Assembly: GCA_947501005.1 (NCBI GenBank)
Contig: CANMTU010000002.1
Coordinates: 62,001-126,000, forward strand
Reading direction: 5' to 3'
Length of the DNA: 64,000 nt
Source: an uncultured Erythrobacter sp.
Lineage (GTDB): Bacteria > Pseudomonadota > Alphaproteobacteria > Sphingomonadales > Sphingomonadaceae
Every line of letters begins with the position of its first letter. Positions within the stretch are counted from its first letter, which is position 1. Positions 43,420-51,733 of the stretch are shown piece by piece. The notes beneath the pieces are model-generated. The model saw nothing but the letters and a program-made list of their open reading frames with translations. It searched no databases and had not been told where the DNA came from. Both the position numbers and the translations under genes were made by a program.

Positions 43420-46415
43420 AGCTCCAGGCCGATGTCTTTCTCAGGGAAGGGGAGGTCGGTTGCGCGCGGCTCGACCGAGGCGCGCATTTTGGTGAGGTCC
43501 ATCGATGGTTTGTTGAGATCGATCGGTGAGGGGGCGTGTGGAGTTGCGCCCGGGGGGTTGCCCGCCCTTTCCGGTGCCGGCTTATCGACGTCGATCTTGC
43601 CGATCGTCTCCAGTGCCGAAGTCTTGTTTCCCTCGTTCCGCTCGATCGCGGCCGTCAGCTTGTCCTTGTTGTCGGTGTAGAGGGTGAGATCGTCCCGGAC
43701 GCGGGTGACGGTCACGTTGAACAGCCGCTGGTTCGACAGGTTGCTCTCGGTCGAACTCATCACCGCGATGCCTTTGTCGGCGGTGATGCCCTGGGCCATG
43801 TGCATGTTCAGCGCGTAGGCGAGCCCGAGGCGTTCGAGCATCGGATCGCCGTTCTTCAGCTCGTGAAGGCTTTTGTCGGCCGCTTCGACCGTGATGCCCT
43901 TGCCGCTCACCGAAACCACGCGGGCGAGCGCAGCGTTGTCGAGCCCGCGCTGCTTGTCGTTCTGTGTCCAGCGGATCTTGTCGCCTTCGTGGAGCTTGAT
44001 CTGCTCGCTTTGTGCGAGGCCCATCGGATCGCGCTTGTCGAGCGGATTGATCTTCTGAGGGTCGAAGTGGACGGTCCTGCCGCCGACCTGTAGCTGCACG
44101 CGCCCCTTGCCGTCGACCCCGAGGACGGCATAGGAGCCCGGGCGCAGCCCGATCTCACGCACGGCGCGGGCGACCTCGAGCGTCTGGCCCGGTTGGTAGA
44201 TCTGCGGGTAGCGCAGTTCCTCATGCGTTGTGTTGAGGCGCACCAGGACAGTCAACGATCTGCCTTCGCCGGAAAGTGTGCCGTCCGCTCTCAGCCCCTC
44301 CTGCACCCGGGTGTTGAGTTCGGCGCGCGCGGCCCGACCCGAGGCGAAAAGAGCCGTAGCGTCCCGATCTTCGGCCGACAGGCCGAGCCATTGGCTGGCC
44401 GCGGCCGCGACGTGGCCGGGGGTGGCCTTGAAATTGTCACCCAGGACGCCGAGCGCTTCGCGGACCGCACCCCGATTGGCGAGCGCTGCGACGCCCTGCA
44501 GCTGGTCGGTGCGCTGGCGCAGGTTCTCGTCCATGCGTGCCAGGGCGATGCCGCCTTCCTGCGCGAGCGCGAACGATTTACCGGCGTCGATCGAGGAGAG
44601 CTGCTGGCGGTCGCCGATCATCACAAGCCGGTCGACGCCAAGCGCATTGGCGATGCCGACAAGGTGGCGCATCGGCGTGCTGCCCACCATGGAGGCTTCA
44701 TCGAGCACCAGGACCGTGCCCTTGAGCTCGTTCCGCGCACCTTCGTACCCCTCGCCCCGACCTGCCATTGCATGGCGCGCATAGGTGTTGACGAAGGAGG
44801 ACACGGTCTGCGCTTCGATCCCGGCCCCTTCGCGCAGGTCGCCGACCATCTTGTTCTGGAAGGCTAGGCCCAACACTTTGCGACCTTCGGCTTCCGCCAC
44901 GCGCGCCACGCTCGCGATCATGGTCGACTTGCCCGCGCCGGCGACACCCTGCACGGCGACGATCCGGTCGCTTGAGGACAGCGCGAGGGTCGCCGCGGCC
45001 ATCTGTCCTGCGTTGAGCTGCTTGTCGCCCGATGCATCGGTCAGGCGCATGATGACCTGCTCGGGCGGGACGATCGGTTTGGCCGCACCGTTGCCGGTTT
45101 CGATCTCAGAGAGGATCTTGCTCTCGGTGGCGAGCGCATCGGGCGTGGTGACGTGCGTCACCGCCCTGTCGATCCGATCGGATTTTCCGGGGATCAGCTT
45201 CTCTTGCCGGATCAGCTCGCTGATGCGCTGGTCGACCTTCTCGGCCGTTACGCCAGCGAGACCAAGATCGAGTGCGGTCTTGGCCACCTGCGGGACAAGG
45301 AATGCCGCCTCTCGCTGCTCAAGGATGCGGACAGCGGACGCGACCGCGTGCTGGGTACGATAGTCGGCCGCGGACACGCCAAGTCGTTCGATTCCGCGCG
45401 AGACCAACGGGTCCTTGGGGCTGAACAGGCTGCCGACCGTCTCCCTCACGCCGGCGACAATCTCATCGAGGCGGCTTGGGGAACCGATGCGTTCCTCGCC
45501 CTGCCCTCGCCCGGCACGGTCCATTGCCTGGGTGATCAGCGCCTTTCCGTCGAAGCCGAGAGCGGCCGCGCGCTCGCGCCAGCTGTCGCGGAGACTGGTG
45601 CGGTCCTCCACGTTGAGCTTTGGATCGCGTGTTTTACTTGTAATGCTCCGCAGCGCCTCGGTGGAGCTCAGGCCCAATTCCTCCGCCTTTGCGAGGATCT
45701 GCGCGCGCCGCTGGCTGAATTCGTCGATGACCTCCTTCGGTACCCCCCGAATTTCGAACTGGCCGTGCTTGCCGGTAATTTCGGTCTCGTAACCCAGCTT
45801 CGCCAGCTCGGTGCGGAACTGCGCGTTGTAGGCGGCGCCAATCGTGCTGTTGTTCTTCCACAACTGGCCGTTGTGGAGCGCCCGCCAGGCTCCATCGGCC
45901 ATACGCGTCATGTTGGCGATCACGACATGGATGTGCCCCTGTGGGTCGAGCGCGCGGCTCGTGTCGTGCTGAAACAACGCATAGACGAGATTGCCGGTGC
46001 GCACCGGTTCGCCGGACTTCGTGCGCTCGTAGGTGCGACCTTCGGCAAAATTCTTCTCGACCCAGCTCATCGTCGCCGAGACGGCATTCCAATGCGCTTT
46101 CAATACCCGCTCGTCGCCGGCGACATACGCCATGACGCTGGCGGACTTGGACATCGAGAAGGTAAGGTCGACGCCTGACTGGCGCTTGTCGACCTGGCCG
46201 ACTGCCTCGCCGCTGGGCTGGATGCCATTCAGAATCTTTTCGAACGCTTCTTTCGAGACCTCGCCCGAGAGTCCGAGTTCCTTTGCGCCCTCCCCGCCCC
46301 ATGCGCTCATCTCGGTCGCATGCTCGCCGGCGTAGTATTCCGCGGCATGATAGTCGTCCTTGGCGAAGTAGGACGCCGCGCCCGAGGCGGATTTGACCGA
46401 AGCGACGGACAGCAT
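43416..46415 (-). CDS. traI: MobF-family conjugative relaxase/helicase (TraI/TrwC-like)
   Basis: This 999-residue protein has an N-terminal TrwC relaxase domain. Tyr16, Tyr22, Tyr27 and Tyr28 are the candidate nicking tyrosines, and the metal site is His150, His161, His163 in DPQGHIHVVIAN. A UvrD/RecD-type helicase follows with Walker A GVAGAGKST and LVLDEASM. The C-terminal tail is Pro-rich. It nicks oriT and unwinds DNA for transfer. Length is in the TrwC class (about 970), shorter than F TraI. The traD gene lies 55 bases upstream in the same direction. Confidence 0.93.
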   Translation of the reverse strand: MLSVASVKSASGAASYFAKDDYHAAEYYAGEHATEMSAWGGEGAKELGLSGEVSKEAFEKILNGIQPSGEAVGQVDKRQSGVDLTFSMSKSASVMAYVAGDERVLKAHWNAVSATMSWVEKNFAEGRTYERTKSGEPVRTGNLVYALFQHDTSRALDPQGHIHVVIANMTRMADGAWRALHNGQLWKNNSTIGAAYNAQFRTELAKLGYETEITGKHGQFEIRGVPKEVIDEFSQRRAQILAKAEELGLSSTEALRSITSKTRDPKLNVEDRTSLRDSWRERAAALGFDGKALITQAMDRAGRGQGEERIGSPSRLDEIVAGVRETVGSLFSPKDPLVSRGIERLGVSAADYRTQHAVASAVRILEQREAAFLVPQVAKTALDLGLAGVTAEKVDQRISELIRQEKLIPGKSDRIDRAVTHVTTPDALATESKILSEIETGNGAAKPIVPPEQVIMRLTDASGDKQLNAGQMAAATLALSSSDRIVAVQGVAGAGKSTMIASVARVAEAEGRKVLGLAFQNKMVGDLREGAGIEAQTVSSFVNTYARHAMAGRGEGYEGARNELKGTVLVLDEASMVGSTPMRHLVGIANALGVDRLVMIGDRQQLSSIDAGKSFALAQEGGIALARMDENLRQRTDQLQGVAALANRGAVREALGVLGDNFKATPGHVAAAASQWLGLSAEDRDATALFASGRAARAELNTRVQEGLRADGTLSGEGRSLTVLVRLNTTHEELRYPQIYQPGQTLEVARAVREIGLRPGSYAVLGVDGKGRVQLQVGGRTVHFDPQKINPLDKRDPMGLAQSEQIKLHEGDKIRWTQNDKQRGLDNAALARVVSVSGKGITVEAADKSLHELKNGDPMLERLGLAYALNMHMAQGITADKGIAVMSSTESNLSNQRLFNVTVTRVRDDLTLYTDNKDKLTAAIERNEGNKTSALETIGKIDVDKPAPERAGNPPGATPHAPSPIDLNKPSMDLTKMRASVEPRATDLPFPEKDIGLEL

Positions 46416-46470
46416 CAGTCGCGCCTCCGGATTGACGCCCAGGCTTCAGGGGATCGGATGTGCGCCACGC

Positions 46471-48951
46471 TCACACGCCTAAGTCCATGTCGTCATCGAT
46501 TGCGGGAGGGGCGGGGGAGGCATCGCCGCGCTCGTGCGAACCGTGAGAGTGAAGCGGCGCAACGCCCGCCCCCTCGCGCGTCTCCCGCATGATCTGCTCT
46601 TCGGGAGCGTTCTTGTCGCTCTGGACCTGAGCCCGATCGGTCATCTCCTGTCCCGCCTTCGCGCGTTCGATGGCGAGCTGGTCGGGGCTTTTGATTATAT
46701 GGCTGGTCTTCAGCGCGAGCGCCGCAGCCTCTGCTCCGGTCGTCTCGGGACGGGCCTTGGACGGCGCTGCAGATGGCTGGTCCTCTATGCGAGCAGGCGT
46801 CGTCGGCTGCATCGTGGCCTGGTCGTTGGCCGGCTGCATCGGTGCGAGATCGCCGCGGATTACCATCGCCTCGGCCGCTTTCTCTGCTTCGGATCGCTGG
46901 TCCTGTTCCTTGATTTCGGTGCCGGGCTCAGTCGGCTCGAGCCTCTTCTCCTCATCGGGTCCGGTCAGCGGTGTGTTTTGCCGCCCCCCCTCGCCCTCTT
47001 CCGCGTTCTTCCGCGCCACAGGCGCCTTGGTCTTGGGCGAGACGTAGGGGGTCGGCTCCATGCTGGTTACGCGCAGGAAGCCTTCGGCGACCTGTGGGTA
47101 GTCGCGCCACTGCAGCTTGATCCGCGCTGCCGGAAACCCATCGGGGAATTTGATGAAGCCGTGCATCGACGGCAGGTTCGTGATGTCGTCGGGGATGACC
47201 AGCGGCTCGATCATCTTGCGCGGGGTCAGGGTCGAAGCGTCGCGGGTGTTGTTGTAGCCATAGGAATAGGCTTCATCCATTTGGCGAACTTCGCGGTTGC
47301 CGATGAATTCGGCGCAGCGTTCGGCAGATTGATAGTCGGCCGTGGCCAGGATCAGTTTGGTGCGTGCGAGACCAGCGAGGCTGACCGCGCCTTGCTCGCC
47401 ATAGGTCTCGACGAGCTTATCGAACGAGTGGATGCCGAGGACGAACGCGCCGCCGAAATTACGGCCGGTTTGCAGGCCGTGCTCGATCGCGGGTAGCGCG
47501 TGAAGCGCGTGGACTTCGTCGAACAGGAACCAGGTGCGCAGCTCTCGCGTGCGGGATAGGCGCATGAGGCTGTTGACGGCGAGATCCATCCACAGCGTCA
47601 GCAGGGAGCGGGTCAGCGCAAGATCGGTATGGTTCGAGGTGACGAACATGATCGATCCGGGTGCGTCTGTGGCGGCGATCCAGTCGATGATCGAGAACGG
47701 CGCCGCCCCACCCTCTTTGGGGTCGGGAAGGAAGCGCAAGACGTTGCCGTTGGTGTTGAGGACCGAACGGATCGATTCGGCCATGCGCGCCGCCTTCTCG
47801 GTCGTCAGCGGGCCGGCGACGGTGTCTTCGAGCATTGCGTGGATGCGCTTCAGCTCAGCGGTCATCAGGTGGTGCGCGATCGCCGCGTTCGAGGTTTCAC
47901 CGTTCTCCTGCAGCTTGATGCAGGTTTCGACGAAGAGGGTTCGGGCGGCCAGCTGCCAGAAGGGCTCCTTGTCGCCCGGATCGGACGGGATCAGGGCGGT
48001 GGCGGCCGAGAGGAAATCAGCGTAAATTTTGCAATCGTTGAAGATGGTCCACGGGCGGCAGCGCTGGTCCATCGGATTGAGGATGATGTCGGTATCTTCG
48101 TTGTAGAAGCTCTCGACAAAGGCGCCTGTGAGATCAAAGATGACCGCGCGATGTCCGCGGGCGCGGAGCTGTTTCACCAACGAGCGAAGCTGCGTGGTCT
48201 TGCCCGCGCCGGTCGTGCCGATCAGCATCGTGTGCGATTGTTCGAGCCGCCAGGGATAGGGAATTCCGGCGATCGTGTACGGCATATGGATGCCCATGGC
48301 GCGCTTCTGATCGCGGTTCAGAATGAGAACGTCCCGAGGCGCCAGTGGCGGGTTCAGAGTCGAGCATTCGTAAGCAAAGCGATCGGCGTTGTGTGCCTTG
48401 ACCTCGCGGCCAAGAATGTCGCGCGAAACGAGCATCGCGCCGCGCTCGTGGCGTTCCTGCAAAATGGCCCGACCACGAAGCTTGGAAAAGTCGATGAACC
48501 AGAGTGTCAGTGGTGCTGCGATAAAGACGGCCATGAAGGCTGATCCGAGGACGCAGCGAACAGCTTTGTCCCAGGCTGCCGCGACGTAGCCATTGAGGGA
48601 CACATAGCCCATCGGCATTGCGCGGACCTCGCCGGTGGGAAGGGTCACGTTCACGACCTTCCCGGCGTCGAAGTCCATAAGCAACCAGAACGACGACCAA
48701 ATGCGCATGAGAACGAGCTGGGTCTCGTGCCTCTGCATCATGATCGCCAGCGTGACGATCAAGGCGCCGATGAAGACCATTCCCCAGATCATCAGGGGAA
48801 TACGGACGCCCGCGAACCACATCCAGAATTCGTGGGTCACGAGCTGCGATCCGCGTGTGAAATTACCCGCGTTTCGGGTGACCTTCCCGCGCGCGGAATG
48901 GTGCTGGATTGTCGCGGCCTTTCCGCTAAAGCGGATGTCGTCATTTCGCAT
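46471..48951 (-). CDS. traD: TraD/TrwB-type coupling protein (VirD4 ATPase)
   Basis: This 826-residue protein starts at ATG 48951 (frame open to 49008). Two membrane segments (about 40-75 and 125-145) precede the ATPase with Walker A GTTGAGKT and Walker B WFLFDEVHAL. The C-terminal 200 residues are disordered and Pro/Glu-rich, as in F TraD. It links the TraI-DNA complex to the T4SS. It overlaps the end of the small gene upstream by 11 bases. It is intact and of typical size. Confidence 0.92.
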   Translation of the reverse strand: MRNDDIRFSGKAATIQHHSARGKVTRNAGNFTRGSQLVTHEFWMWFAGVRIPLMIWGMVFIGALIVTLAIMMQRHETQLVLMRIWSSFWLLMDFDAGKVVNVTLPTGEVRAMPMGYVSLNGYVAAAWDKAVRCVLGSAFMAVFIAAPLTLWFIDFSKLRGRAILQERHERGAMLVSRDILGREVKAHNADRFAYECSTLNPPLAPRDVLILNRDQKRAMGIHMPYTIAGIPYPWRLEQSHTMLIGTTGAGKTTQLRSLVKQLRARGHRAVIFDLTGAFVESFYNEDTDIILNPMDQRCRPWTIFNDCKIYADFLSAATALIPSDPGDKEPFWQLAARTLFVETCIKLQENGETSNAAIAHHLMTAELKRIHAMLEDTVAGPLTTEKAARMAESIRSVLNTNGNVLRFLPDPKEGGAAPFSIIDWIAATDAPGSIMFVTSNHTDLALTRSLLTLWMDLAVNSLMRLSRTRELRTWFLFDEVHALHALPAIEHGLQTGRNFGGAFVLGIHSFDKLVETYGEQGAVSLAGLARTKLILATADYQSAERCAEFIGNREVRQMDEAYSYGYNNTRDASTLTPRKMIEPLVIPDDITNLPSMHGFIKFPDGFPAARIKLQWRDYPQVAEGFLRVTSMEPTPYVSPKTKAPVARKNAEEGEGGRQNTPLTGPDEEKRLEPTEPGTEIKEQDQRSEAEKAAEAMVIRGDLAPMQPANDQATMQPTTPARIEDQPSAAPSKARPETTGAEAAALALKTSHIIKSPDQLAIERAKAGQEMTDRAQVQSDKNAPEEQIMRETREGAGVAPLHSHGSHERGDASPAPPAIDDDMDLGV

Positions 48952-49240
48952 GGAATTGCTCCATGCGTTGCTGGGCGAGTTCGACCAGTTGATCCGCCGC
49001 GTCGGCATGCTCGCGGTTGATGATGACGTCGATCGACGCCTGCATGTATTCGAGCAGCAGGACGAGCCGATGGATATCGATTGAGTGGCCCGCGCGGGCC
49101 AAGGGGAGTCCGAGCCGCAGCGCCGAGCGCGCCGCTTCGGATCGCGAACAGCTCTGGGCGTTGGCCAGGCTGTCGATACCGGCGAGCTCGTCGGCGCCGA
49201 GCCTAAAGCCGAGATAAGGTAGTCTTGTTTCTTTCATCAC
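48941..49240 (-). CDS. Small possibly DNA-binding (ribbon-helix-helix-like) relaxosome protein
   Basis: This 99-residue protein opens with a short beta-like stretch (LPYLGFRLGADEL) followed by helix-turn-helix-like 'LANAQSCSRSEAARSALRLGL', the pattern of ribbon-helix-helix proteins (TraY, TrwA, MbeC). The remainder is helical. It starts the minus-strand transfer operon directly before traD. Directly upstream are paired palindromes that suit an RHH operator or oriT. Assignment by pattern and position. Confidence 0.6.
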   Translation of the reverse strand: MMKETRLPYLGFRLGADELAGIDSLANAQSCSRSEAARSALRLGLPLARAGHSIDIHRLVLLLEYMQASIDVIINREHADAADQLVELAQQRMEQFHAK

Positions 49241-49340
49241 ACATCCACTTGTCGAAGTGGATGGTGGGGCTTTCGAGCGTCTTCCTTACGCCCGATCGGC
49301 GGCTGAGGAAAGGCGGAAAAGCCTCAACTCGTTAAAACCC

Positions 49341-49511
49341 GGGACAACACGGAAAGCCTAAGGATGTCAGCATGTTAGCTCTACTTTGATGTGCGGTTGT
49401 CCGGGGACAACCCGTTGTCCTGGGACAACCCCTGTAGGATCAATGACTTACAGGAGCGGTCGCCGCATTCGGTGTGCAAATCTTAGGGACTGCAGGACGG
49501 GTGAGTTGTCC
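49341..49511. promoter_or_regulatory. Candidate oriT/operator: paired GTTGTCC/GGACAAC palindromes
   Basis: Two near-identical 16-bp palindromes, GTTGTCCGGGGACAAC (49396-49411) and GTTGTCCTGGGACAAC (49414-49429), lie 18 bp apart centre to centre. Extra half-sites occur at 49341-49348 (GGGACAAC) and 49505-49511 (GTTGTCC). They precede the small DNA-binding-protein gene and traD. The wider gap 49241-49778 has no convincing gene. The region is the likely oriT/relaxosome or autoregulation site; the nick position is not identified. Confidence 0.6.
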
Positions 49512-49778
49512 TGGTGGGTTTTCATCCGGTGGGGTTCTCCGATTCCAGTGGGGGGAGCGCTGTGCGCAATTCTCGCAGTCCGCTTCGATCTGAGCGAGGC
49601 GATGCCATCCAAGCGTGCCTAGCCGTAGGCCGGCACGCTGCCTTCAATCCTCGGGCCGTCAACCGGGAGCGGTCGCCACATGTCCCTTCGACATGGACTG
49701 TGCGCAGCAATCGGCTTCCAGGATTTGCTGGGTCAGGATATTAATCTGGGCGGAGGCGCAGCATCGGGAAGCGACGAA

Positions 49779-50000
49779 ATGGCGAACAGTGTTGAACAGG
49801 AACGGGCCGCGATCGAGGCGGACGAAAAGAAGCTGGCTGACAGACGGAAAAAGCTGGTCGAACGCGAGCAAACAGAGCGGCAGAAAGCGATCGGCAAAAG
49901 CGTCTTGGCGAGGGTCGATCGGGACCGGTTGGAGAAGTTGCTGGCGCGCATGAAGGAGCTCGGCGTCGACGAAGTCGAACGCCGGCTTCACAGTGCGTAA
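49779..50000 (+). CDS. Small coiled-coil protein, unknown
   Basis: This 73-residue protein starts at ATG 49779 after GGAAGCGAC. It is almost all charged helix ('ANSVEQERAAIEADEKKLADRRKKLVEREQ...'), a clear coiled coil, ending with 'LLARMKELGVDEVERRLHS'. The frame extends upstream to 49680 but with poor codon logic. It is divergent from traD across the candidate oriT, so it could be a relaxosome accessory. Unknown. Confidence 0.55.
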   Translation: MANSVEQERAAIEADEKKLADRRKKLVEREQTERQKAIGKSVLARVDRDRLEKLLARMKELGVDEVERRLHSA

Positions 50001-50028
50001 GGGATGGTAATCGAACGTGACCGGTAAC

Positions 50029-50059
50029 GGATGCGAGGGGTTCGATGCCCCCCGCATCC
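50029..50059. other. T-arm-like hairpin, copy 1 of a repeated module
   Basis: GGATGCG, A, GGGG, loop TTCGATG, CCCC, C, CGCATCC: an outer 7-bp and inner 4-bp stem separated by one A-C mismatch. The loop, the mismatch position and the overall plan match 51636-51670. Confidence 0.6.
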
Positions 50060-50080
50060 TCATCGCCGCGCGAGCAAAAA

Positions 50081-50103
50081 GAGAGGGGCGCGTGGCCCCT
50101 CTC
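50081..50103 (-). terminator. Terminator of the 50111-50347 gene
   Basis: GAGAGGGGC pairs with GCCCCTCTC around GCGTG. On the minus strand the stem is followed by TTTTT, the mark of intrinsic termination. It lies 8 bases past the gene's stop. Confidence 0.75.
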
Positions 50104-50110
50104 CCGTGTC

Positions 50111-50347
50111 CTACCATTCGTCGCTCATGCCGCCCCGGATGGTGTGGACGACGCGGGCTTCGAGATGGGCGGGTAGTGCGTTGTAGTCGCTCTCATCGAT
50201 GGCGATGTAGTGCTGGTTGCGCTCGGCGATGATGTGCTGGTTGAAGAAGCTGTGCGGTGCGCGGCGTTCGGCGATGGCGACGGCGGCGAAGTAGGCGTCG
50301 TTGTGCGCGAGCGTGATGGTCTGAAACATGCTCATGTTAGCATCCAT
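50111..50347 (-). CDS. Small protein, unknown
   Basis: ATG 50347 gives 78 residues (MDANMSMFQTITL...); ATG 50335 is an alternative. The sequence 'YFAAVAIAERRAPHSFFNQHIIAERNQHYIAIDESDYNALPAHL' suggests a small mixed fold. The frame is open upstream to 50509 but that part covers the leader-like element. A terminator follows, and a conserved leader-like element precedes it. Unknown. Confidence 0.55.
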   Translation of the reverse strand: MDANMSMFQTITLAHNDAYFAAVAIAERRAPHSFFNQHIIAERNQHYIAIDESDYNALPAHLEARVVHTIRGGMSDEW

Positions 50348-50397
50348 GATTGTCGAAATCGACAGCATGGAGTGGGGCATGCGACAGCAGCCGGGGT

Positions 50398-50534
50398 CAG
50401 GGACGCATGGGCATCGCCCATGCGCCGCGAAGCGGGCGGTGGGGGAGCCGATTTTGTCGGTTCGGGTCCGGAGCGTAGCGTAGCGAAGCGGAGTGGCCCG
50501 GGCCGTCAAAATTGGGGGGACCGCCGATCCTTGA
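50398..50534 (-). ncRNA. Candidate structured leader element, copy A
   Basis: The element is closed by TCAGGGA (50398-50404) and TCCTTGA (50528-50534), which pair with G-U allowance. Inside are GCGGGCGG, GGAGCCGATTT, a long hairpin, and AATTGGGGGGACCG, all shared with copy B at 59474-59564. It lies 51 bases upstream of a minus-strand gene and may be its 5' leader. Confidence 0.55.
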
Positions 50535-50642
50535 CGCCGTCTGCCTGGCGTATGCCATCATAGGAAGTCATGTGTGAGTGATTGGGGTTCCGGTGGAGGG
50601 TGACGGTGCCTCCGGGATCTTCTGCCTTGGCGGCAAATGAAT

Positions 50643-50669
50643 GGGGACGCCGGCGGTGCCGACGTCCCC
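50643..50669 (-). terminator. Hairpin after the 50690-51250 gene
   Basis: GGGGACG (50643-50649) pairs with CGTCCCC (50663-50669), with extra inner pairs, 21 bases past the stop. T's on the minus strand are few, so termination is probable but not certain. Confidence 0.5.
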
Positions 50670-50689
50670 GACGTCCGGCCCGGTGGAGG

Positions 50690-51250
50690 CTAGGCCCAGA
50701 CCAGACGTTTCCCTTCCGCCGACGGCGCGGTCGCCATCACCTCGAGTTGCGCGAGATAGGTGCCCATCCCTTGGCGCTCGAGATGGCGCCGTGTCGCCGG
50801 ATCGGCTATTGCGTCGACGAGGTCCGAGAGGTCGAGCTCGCCGCAGGCATCGCGCGGCGCGCCCAAGGCATCGAGCAGGTCATAGGCGTTGCCGTTTGCC
50901 AGGAGCATTTCGCGTGTGCCGTCGGCGCTGGTCGCGACGCCCATCATGATCGTGGCGGTTGCCGGGTCTTTCCAGAAGCGGACGTTGAGCCCTTCGAACT
51001 GCGCTTCCTCGACGACGGCGATGACGGCTTCGCTGTCGCCGAAAATTCGGGCGATCGTTGCCTAGGACCATGGACAGACGCGCGCTTCGAAGTCGGTGGC
51101 GAGATATCCGGTGTCGTCGGCCGCTTCCGTGCCCACGAGTTCGCCGCGCTCGCGGGCGAACGAGCGAAACGCGGCGAATTGTCTGGCCGTCACCGGCGCG
51201 GGCTTTGCGGTGGGTGTCGCGTCGCCGCGGATGGAGAAGGTGATCGACAT
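50690..51250 (-). pseudogene. Unknown conserved gene interrupted by an in-frame amber codon
   Basis: From ATG 51250 (GGGAG site) the frame encodes MSITFSIRGDATPT...FEARVCPWS, then TAG at 51062-51064. The same frame continues without break as ATIARIFGDSEAVIAVVEEAQFEG to a stop at 50690. The full 186-residue protein would be acidic and mixed alpha/beta with no recognised motif. A single C-to-T change (CAG to TAG) explains the stop. The second part could be re-initiated at MMGVATSADG (50947). Suppression, decay or read error are all open. Confidence 0.65.
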
Positions 51251-51635
51251 CGCGGATACTCCCGAAGAGGAACATCCTTTCGACCCCCCTCCCCTTTCAT
51301 CCTCCGGGCTCGACGCGAGGCCGTGGCGCCCGTCAGGGGCGCCCGGTGAGGCGGAGAATGTCGGACGCTTGCGGGCCGGATCGGCGATGCGTAGCGAAGC
51401 GGCGGACCGTCAGGGTCCGCCCTGAAGCGAGCGAGGCGATCCAGCGTGAGCCATGCCTTGGCAGTGGTCAGCAGCGGTCGCACGCGAACAAGAAGATGGC
51501 CGCAGGACTGTCGAGGCGAGCATGTGCGCTGCGGTGTCGTAAGAGCGCGACGGGCGATGCCATGACGGCCGACGGGCCGTCTGGCGAGCTGTCCAGAGGT
51601 GGGTGCGCGGTGGATCGCGTTGCAATCCGTCCCCG
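51251..51635. other. Gap without a recognised gene
   Basis: The 385 bases have no supported ORF. They hold GC-rich hairpins such as GGCGCCCGTCAGGGGCGCC (about 51327) and GCGGACC/GGGTCCGC (about 51402-51420). A CCCCCCTCCCCTTTC tract is shared with 53010. This looks like untranslated or leader sequence for the gene ending at 50690. Confidence 0.5.
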
Positions 51636-51670
51636 GTGCGCCACGGGGGTTCGATGCCCCCGGGGCGCAC
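51636..51670. other. T-arm-like hairpin, copy 2 of a repeated module
   Basis: GTGCGCC, A, CGGGGG, loop TTCGATG, CCCCCG, G, GGCGCAC: 7-bp and 6-bp stems around one A-G mismatch, with the same loop as 50029-50059. It lies on the far side of a strong minus-strand terminator. Confidence 0.6.
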
Positions 51671-51691
51671 ATTGGCGCTAGGGCAAAAAAA

Positions 51692-51725
51692 GGGTGGAAG
51701 CTCCGGTTTCCCGGAGCCTCCACCC
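51692..51725 (-). terminator. Strong intrinsic terminator of the DUF2493 gene
   Basis: GGGTGGAAGCTCCGG pairs with CCGGAGCCTCCACCC around TTTC. Seven T's follow on the minus strand. The stem begins 9 bases past the stop at 51734. Confidence 0.88.
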
Positions 51726-51733
51726 GGCAGCGC

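Noticed and set aside
45153..46178. 341-codon frame antisense to traI
   Set aside because: It mirrors the relaxase domain, whose catalytic motifs are intact.
46534..47496. 320-codon frame antisense to traD
   Set aside because: It mirrors the coupling-protein ATPase and tail; no own motif.
51636..51670. tRNA gene suggested by a T-arm-like hairpin
   Set aside because: No D or anticodon arm and no acceptor stem fit upstream; the last loop base also departs from the T-loop rule.
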